Source of the DNA: Treponema maltophilum ATCC 51939 | GTDB lineage: Bacteria > Spirochaetota > Spirochaetia > Treponematales > Treponemataceae | Length of the DNA: 64,000 nucleotides | Assembly: GCF_000413055.1 (NCBI RefSeq) | Contig: NZ_KE332518.1 | Location: forward strand, 1,489,583-1,553,582 | Direction: 5' to 3' | Shown here: piece by piece, positions 59,583 to 64,000 of the stretch | How positions within the stretch are numbered: the first letter of the stretch is position 1 | Layout: each line of letters opens with the position of its first letter | Made by a program: the position numbers and the translations under genes | The notes under the pieces: model-generated | Databases searched by the model: none | The model's input: only the letters and a program-made list of their open reading frames with translations | What the model was told of the DNA's origin: nothing

Positions 59583-60678
59583 TAAGCAGCCATCCGTCCG
59601 CCGAGATATCGAAAACATTGAATTTATGTTCCGCTATATTCAAAGAAACGGTCTCATCGATTTCGAATTCTTTTTCGATATCTTTAAGATATTGGTTGAC
59701 TTCAACGGTTTCGCCGCTTTCCGAAACGACTTCATAATTGATAAAATCGCCCAAAAAGGTTTTTAACGAAACGCGGGCAGCAATACCGTCCGCGGCAATC
59801 GCGGAGTTTTTTTCTTTGTTTATTTGAAATTCTTCCGGACGTACCGAAATTTTTACGGGTCCGGTATAATCGGTTTTGAGTTTTGCCGAAAGAACGATTT
59901 TATCGGCTATCGAGATTTTCGCATTGCCGCCGCGATTTTCGTCAACACGGCCGTCCAAAATATTCGATGTTCCGATAAAACATGCAACAAATTTATTCGC
60001 CGGTTTGGTATAAATTTCTTTCGGCGTGCCGATTTGCTGAATTTTTCCGTTTTTCATTACCGCGATCCGGTCGGAAATCGCCAAAGCTTCTTCCTGATCA
60101 TGCGTAACGTAAATCGTCGTAATACCCAGTTTTTTTTGAACTTTTTTTATCGTAAGACGCATTTGAATGCGCAGCTTTGCGTCAAGATTCGACAGCGGTT
60201 CGTCCATCAGCAATATATCGGGATGAATGACAATCGAGCGCGCCAACGCAACCCGCTGCTGTTGCCCGCCCGACATATTTGCCGGAGAGCGGTCTTTAAG
60301 CTCTTCAATTTGCACCATCCGCAGGGCTTCGAGAACGCGTTCCCTTATTTCGTCCTTTTTGAGTTTTCGCGCTTTAAGTCCGTATGCGACATTTTCAAAC
60401 ACCGATAAATGCGGAAAAATGGCATAATTTTGAAAAACCATTCCGATGTTCCGCTTATGGGCGGGAATACCGTTGATTACTTTTTCATCAAAAGAGATGA
60501 TGCCGCCCTCGATGGAATTAAAGCCGGCTATCATTCTGAGCAGGGTGGTTTTACCGCAGCCGGAAGGCCCGAGCAGGGTAAACAATTCGCCGCTTTTTAT
60601 ATCGATAGTAACATGATCTACGGCGTTAAAATTACCGTACGTTTTTACCGCATCGGAAATATGAACATTATGACTCAA
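59575..60678 (-). CDS. ABC transporter ATP-binding protein
   Basis: A 367-residue ATPase: Walker A GPSGCGKTT, Q-loop, signature MSGGQQQRVAL, Walker B LLMDEPLSNLD, H-loop THDQEEAL and a C-terminal TOBE domain of about 110 residues, as in FbpC/PotA importers. The start is TTG 60678, supported by AAGGA eight bases upstream and by the usual family N-terminus VHISDAVKTYG. Confidence 0.92.
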   Translation of the reverse strand: MSHNVHISDAVKTYGNFNAVDHVTIDIKSGELFTLLGPSGCGKTTLLRMIAGFNSIEGGIISFDEKVINGIPAHKRNIGMVFQNYAIFPHLSVFENVAYGLKARKLKKDEIRERVLEALRMVQIEELKDRSPANMSGGQQQRVALARSIVIHPDILLMDEPLSNLDAKLRIQMRLTIKKVQKKLGITTIYVTHDQEEALAISDRIAVMKNGKIQQIGTPKEIYTKPANKFVACFIGTSNILDGRVDENRGGNAKISIADKIVLSAKLKTDYTGPVKISVRPEEFQINKEKNSAIAADGIAARVSLKTFLGDFINYEVVSESGETVEVNQYLKDIEKEFEIDETVSLNIAEHKFNVFDISADGWLLNE

Positions 60679-60703
60679 AACGTTTTCCTTTTATCGTAAA
60701 AGC

Positions 60704-60748
60704 GGAAGAGCGCCGCGCATCCGTCGTGCGGACTAACCGGCGCTTTCC
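60704..60748 (-). promoter_or_regulatory. Hairpin between the solute-binding protein and ATPase genes
   Basis: A stem with arms at 60704-60715 and 60738-60748 (AGCGCCG/CGGCGCT plus flanks, one bulge) is followed by AAAAGG rather than a T-run on the coding strand. Hairpins here commonly stabilise the binding-protein mRNA so that it is made in excess over the transporter. Confidence 0.5.
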
Positions 60749-60769
60749 GAATCTTATAAAACCGAAAAA

Positions 60770-61792
60770 TTATTTTCCGACTACAATGTCGTTCCACTGT
60801 TTTATATTTGCGGCTTTGTTTTTAGACGCCGCCAAAAAATCATAGTTGTTCATTAATATGTCGGATAAGGGTTTAAAGCCGTCCGAAGATGCCAAATCGG
60901 TGCGAACGTGCCGATACAAGTGCTCGGGAATTTTTCCCTGTACGTCTTTTCCCAAAACAAAATCGACAAACTTTTTTGCGTTTTCGGCATTCGGGCAATT
61001 TTTTACGACACCGACTGCAGACGGAACGGCACCGGTCCCCTCTTCGGCGTAGATTATGCCGATATGTTGCGCTCCCGCTCTTAAATACTGCAAAACGGAC
61101 TCTTCGGGCGTAATGCACATATAGTATTCACCGTCCGAAACGCCCTTATGGGGAGCCGAAGAGCTCGACAAAATATTTCCGTCCAAGGCTTTCACATAGG
61201 TTCTGACAAAGCCCCAACCGCCGTCGCCCTTATCCATTGCGGCCAACAATATCGACAAAGTCGTATAAGCCGAACCGGAAGAAGTCGGATCGGCAAAAGC
61301 CAAATGACCTTTCCATTTGCTGTCGGCAAAAGTTGCCCAACCCTTCGGCGCATCTTTTTCGGCTACAAGGTTTTTATTGTACATAATAACGGTCGGCGAA
61401 ACGAAAACGCCCGTCCATAAGTTTTCGGAACTGATATATTCTTTATTGACAAATTCCGTTTCGGGCGACTTGTACACTTGAAAAAATTCCTTAAAGGCTT
61501 CCATGGATTCGGCGCCGCCGGCAAACATGATATCGGCGAGGGGATTTGCGCTTTCGGATTTGATTCTCGTTAAAAGTTCTCCCGAGCCGGCTTGCACCAG
61601 TTCGATTTTTATCCCGGTTTTATCCTGGAATTCCTGAATAATCATGTTTAAAAGTTTTTCAGGCGCAGGCGAATATACAACCAGATTTTTTGAATTTCCC
61701 GCTGCCGCCTTATCGGCTGCCTGTTTTCCGGAACAGCCCGCCATAAGCAGCGCGAGGAGTCCTGCAATAATGATTCCCGTAATTTTTTTCAT
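60770..61792 (-). CDS. Lipid-anchored solute-binding protein (AfuA/FbpA type)
   Basis: A 340-residue family-1 binding protein. The signal ends in LMAGC (C20). The mature part begins NLVVYSPAPEKLLNMIIQEFQDKTGIKIELV, typical of the Fe3+/2-aminoethylphosphonate/sugar-phosphate group. The tyrosine pair expected of a ferric-binding protein (YY near the C-terminal lobe) is not clear, and sugar-phosphate binding as in AfuA/HptA is as likely. It leads the transporter genes and lies after a GH95 enzyme gene. Confidence 0.88.
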   Translation of the reverse strand: MKKITGIIIAGLLALLMAGCSGKQAADKAAAGNSKNLVVYSPAPEKLLNMIIQEFQDKTGIKIELVQAGSGELLTRIKSESANPLADIMFAGGAESMEAFKEFFQVYKSPETEFVNKEYISSENLWTGVFVSPTVIMYNKNLVAEKDAPKGWATFADSKWKGHLAFADPTSSGSAYTTLSILLAAMDKGDGGWGFVRTYVKALDGNILSSSSAPHKGVSDGEYYMCITPEESVLQYLRAGAQHIGIIYAEEGTGAVPSAVGVVKNCPNAENAKKFVDFVLGKDVQGKIPEHLYRHVRTDLASSDGFKPLSDILMNNYDFLAASKNKAANIKQWNDIVVGK

Positions 61793-61799
61793 ATGTCCT

Positions 61800-61848
61800 C
61801 CTGTATTTATCCCGTTTTGCTTTTTCGCAAAACAAAGACAAATACAGG
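61800..61848 (-). promoter_or_regulatory. Leader hairpin overlapping the ribosome-binding site of the solute-binding protein gene
   Basis: On the minus strand CCTGTATTT (61840-61848) pairs with AAATACAGG (61800-61808), enclosing GTTTTGC-GAAAAA-GCAAAAC (61814-61820 and 61827-61833). The 3' arm contains half of the ribosome-binding site AGGAGG (61797-61802). Confidence 0.5.
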
Positions 61849-61899
61849 CTACAATCGAATTTCTCTAAAGTCAATGCGGCAATTCGGTACATTTGTTGA

Positions 61900-64000
61900 T
61901 TATTCAATCATTTTTGTTTTGCCTTTTTTGCAAAAATATTCCGTATGTGCGCCGTTAAAAAACAGTTTGCACAACGCGTCCTGTTTTGAATAAATCCGCA
62001 GTTCGGTAATCGCGCGATCCTTCCATTTGAAATCGAGTATAAAACCGCCGCGCGCGCAAAGCCCCTTTACGCTCCCGTTCGGCCATTCGTCGGGCAGAGC
62101 GGGCAGCAGCTCGATATGGCCGCCGTGACTTTGAATCAGCATTTCGGCAACGGCGGCAGCCGCGCCGAAATTTCCGTCGATTTGAAACGGAGGGTGGGCG
62201 CACAAAAGATTTATATAGCTTCCGCCGCCGACATAACTTACATCCGAAGCGGAAACGGGATGCAAAAGATCTTTTAACAAAGATAACGCTTTATTTCCGT
62301 CTTTGAGCCGGGCATGCAGGCAAGCTTTCCACGCCTTGCTCCATCCCGGTCCTTCGTCCCCGCGTTTTTCCAGCGTTTTTTTGCATGCGACAAACAGGGC
62401 GGGATCTTCCGTCCGGCATAAATCGTCGGCCGGGTACAGTCCGTAAAGATGGGAAAGATGGCGGTGTCTACTGTCCGCTTCCCGGAAATCCCGCGACCAT
62501 TCCATAAGAGAACCGTCATGCGAAAGTCCATACGGCGGCATTTTGTTTATGCAGTATGCCAATTTTTTTACAAAGGCCTCATCGCGGTTTAATACCGAAG
62601 CGGCCGCTATACAGTCCCGAAACAGCGTACGGATGATTGCAATGTCAACGGTCGAAGCGACGGATACCGCGCAGCTATTGCCGTCTTTATCGATAAATAC
62701 GTTTTCGGGGGAAGTCGACGGCGCGGTTACAAGCTGCCCGTCCGATTCAATCAGATAATCGAGGTAAAAAAGCGCCGCTTTGCGCATAACCGGATAATAC
62801 TTTTCCAAAAACGAATAGTCCGCAGTGAACGCATAATGTTCCCATATGTGCCGGCACAGCCAACCCGATGCGGCGGGGAAATAGCCGTATTTTACCGGCG
62901 GACGTTTCGCAAGCGCGCCTACCGGAGAGGTTTGCTTCCACAGATCGATATTGTGATTTGCCGTCCAGCCCCTGCATCCGAATTGTTCTTTTGCGGTTTT
63001 TGTCCCGCCGCTCACGCAGTCTTTAATAAACGAAAGCAAGGACATATGACATTCGCTCAAATTTGCCGTTTCGGCGGGCCAATAATTCATCTGTACATTG
63101 ATATTCGTTGTATAGTTTGCGCTCCAGGGCGGCCGCATGGAATTATTCCAAATTCCCTGCAGATTGGCAGGCAGCGTACCTTCGCGTGCGCAGCTTATCA
63201 ATAAATATCTTCCGAATTGGAACCATAGAGAAAACAGAGCGTTGTCGGCCCCGCCGTTTTGCATATGCATGAGCCTGTCTTTTACGGAAGCATCAAAGCC
63301 GCCGCCCAAATCAAGCTGCACGCGGTTAAACAATGAAGAAAAATCTTCTTTATGTTTTTTTAAAATCTCCTTTTCGCCGATGCGCAGACATTCCCATACA
63401 CGCGTTACGCAACGTTCGACAATTTTTTTTGTTTGAACAATAGGCCGGTTCTTTGCGGCATTATAGCCGGAGATACCCGACACATAGAATACGGCATTTT
63501 TAAAATTGCGGATTCGGCACATTCCGTCTTCGCCTTGCGTGATGTTTCCGTCGGCCGCGGCGCCGGCTGCGATGCAAAAAGCCATTCCCGGATTATCTTT
63601 ATAATATTGAACGGGAGCATCGCATTCGTAATAATTGGGATACACTTTTGACGGCGCATTGCCTGAAATAAAAAAACACCCGTTTTTATTTTTCCCTTCC
63701 CACGGCATGGAACTTTCAAAACGGGCGGAAAGGTCAAGCGGTTTGCCCGTACACTTGATTTTTACTATCAGTATATTATGCGGATAGGAACAATACACGT
63801 GCCTTTCGATATGCCTATCCGCCGTATCGTAGGACACGCGGCATATTCCGTTAGTAAAATCGAGGGTTCGTGTATAATTCGAGATATTCCCCGTTAATCC
63901 GGTAAATTCAAAACATAAGGATCCCAAGGGCAAAAACGATTCGTTCCAATCGTTAAGAAAACCTCCGGCCAAGATGCGCTCGGCTTGTGCATAATCGCCT
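61900..64000 (-). CDS. GH95 alpha-L-fucosidase/galactosidase, 5' end outside window
   Basis: At least 700 codons are open to the window edge, and the apparent TTG start at 63972 is internal; the sequence continues upstream as [13 protein letters not shown], so the gene is cut by the end. It is a GH95 inverting glycosidase that removes terminal alpha-L-fucose (some act on alpha-L-galactose). Catalytic regions are present: TANHNIDLW (the asparagine pair), LMEWSRDF (the general acid glutamate) and QIDGNFGA (aspartate). It precedes the binding protein gene by 107 bases and probably works with the transporter on host or plant glycans. Confidence 0.88.
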   Translation of the reverse strand, partial: GDYAQAERILAGGFLNDWNESFLPLGSLCFEFTGLTGNISNYTRTLDFTNGICRVSYDTADRHIERHVYCSYPHNILIVKIKCTGKPLDLSARFESSMPWEGKNKNGCFFISGNAPSKVYPNYYECDAPVQYYKDNPGMAFCIAAGAAADGNITQGEDGMCRIRNFKNAVFYVSGISGYNAAKNRPIVQTKKIVERCVTRVWECLRIGEKEILKKHKEDFSSLFNRVQLDLGGGFDASVKDRLMHMQNGGADNALFSLWFQFGRYLLISCAREGTLPANLQGIWNNSMRPPWSANYTTNINVQMNYWPAETANLSECHMSLLSFIKDCVSGGTKTAKEQFGCRGWTANHNIDLWKQTSPVGALAKRPPVKYGYFPAASGWLCRHIWEHYAFTADYSFLEKYYPVMRKAALFYLDYLIESDGQLVTAPSTSPENVFIDKDGNSCAVSVASTVDIAIIRTLFRDCIAAASVLNRDEAFVKKLAYCINKMPPYGLSHDGSLMEWSRDFREADSRHRHLSHLYGLYPADDLCRTEDPALFVACKKTLEKRGDEGPGWSKAWKACLHARLKDGNKALSLLKDLLHPVSASDVSYVGGGSYINLLCAHPPFQIDGNFGAAAAVAEMLIQSHGGHIELLPALPDEWPNGSVKGLCARGGFILDFKWKDRAITELRIYSKQDALCKLFFNGAHTEYFCKKGKTKMIE

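Noticed and set aside
63970-63972. TTG 63972 as start of the GH95 gene
   Set aside because: The frame is open to the window end and continues GH95-like sequence, so the gene is simply cut by the boundary.

Overview
The window reads as a chromosomal segment of a spirochete, most likely a Treponema of moderate G+C. This is inferred from gene content and style, not from a database search. The signs are: an outer-membrane assembly set (bamA, skp, tamB); many lipoproteins with relaxed lipoboxes; an LCP protein; a TrpR-like YerC/YecD protein; SpoVG; a leucine-rich-repeat lipoprotein of the treponemal TpLRR/BspA type; and homopolymeric G/C tracts in and next to envelope genes.

Layout. 1-39.4 kb is almost entirely minus strand. 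It opens with accessory genes: a HEAT-repeat protein, an FMN/FAD flavoprotein, a CPBP protease, a TrpR-like regulator, two Rpn-family nuclease genes (one badly broken by palindromic insertions), TatD, a rhodanese, an AGE-type epimerase, and a lipoprotein with a G12 tract. Housekeeping blocks follow: ispE-spoVG-tRNA-Gln-rplY-tilS-ftsH-TPR protein-serine protease-lepA; then rplU-prp-rpmA-obgE-nadD-yqeK-LCP-rsfS; then mutS and tamB-bamA-skp. 39.4-43.0 kb is a plus-strand set (tmk, a hypothetical gene, aroB, a cysteine desulfurase). 43.3-47.6 kb is minus strand: an inner-membrane-anchor/beta-barrel gene with an LRR lipoprotein, and rpsP-khpA-rimM-trmD-rplS. 47.7-54.2 kb is plus strand: an outer-membrane protein with a poly-G promoter, a YihY/cyclic-nucleotide-binding fusion, pyrG, guaA and a tRNA-binding OB-fold protein. 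A higBA toxin-antitoxin pair, three tRNA genes (His, Arg, Lys), a YesM/YesN-type two-component system, a Fe3+/sugar-phosphate-type ABC transporter and a GH95 fucosidase cut by the window end complete it.

How the parts fit. The central blocks serve translation, ribosome assembly, outer-membrane biogenesis and nucleotide supply. The right end looks like a sugar-sensing, uptake and degradation module. Three homopolymeric tracts (G8 between -35 and -10 of an outer-membrane protein promoter, G12 inside a lipoprotein reading frame, C9 beside another promoter) suggest reversible variation of envelope genes. A family of small two-hairpin palindromic repeats is scattered through the accessory region and has inserted several times into one Rpn gene. 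At least six genes have promoters whose -10 box ends 5-7 nt before the start codon, which points to leaderless mRNAs.
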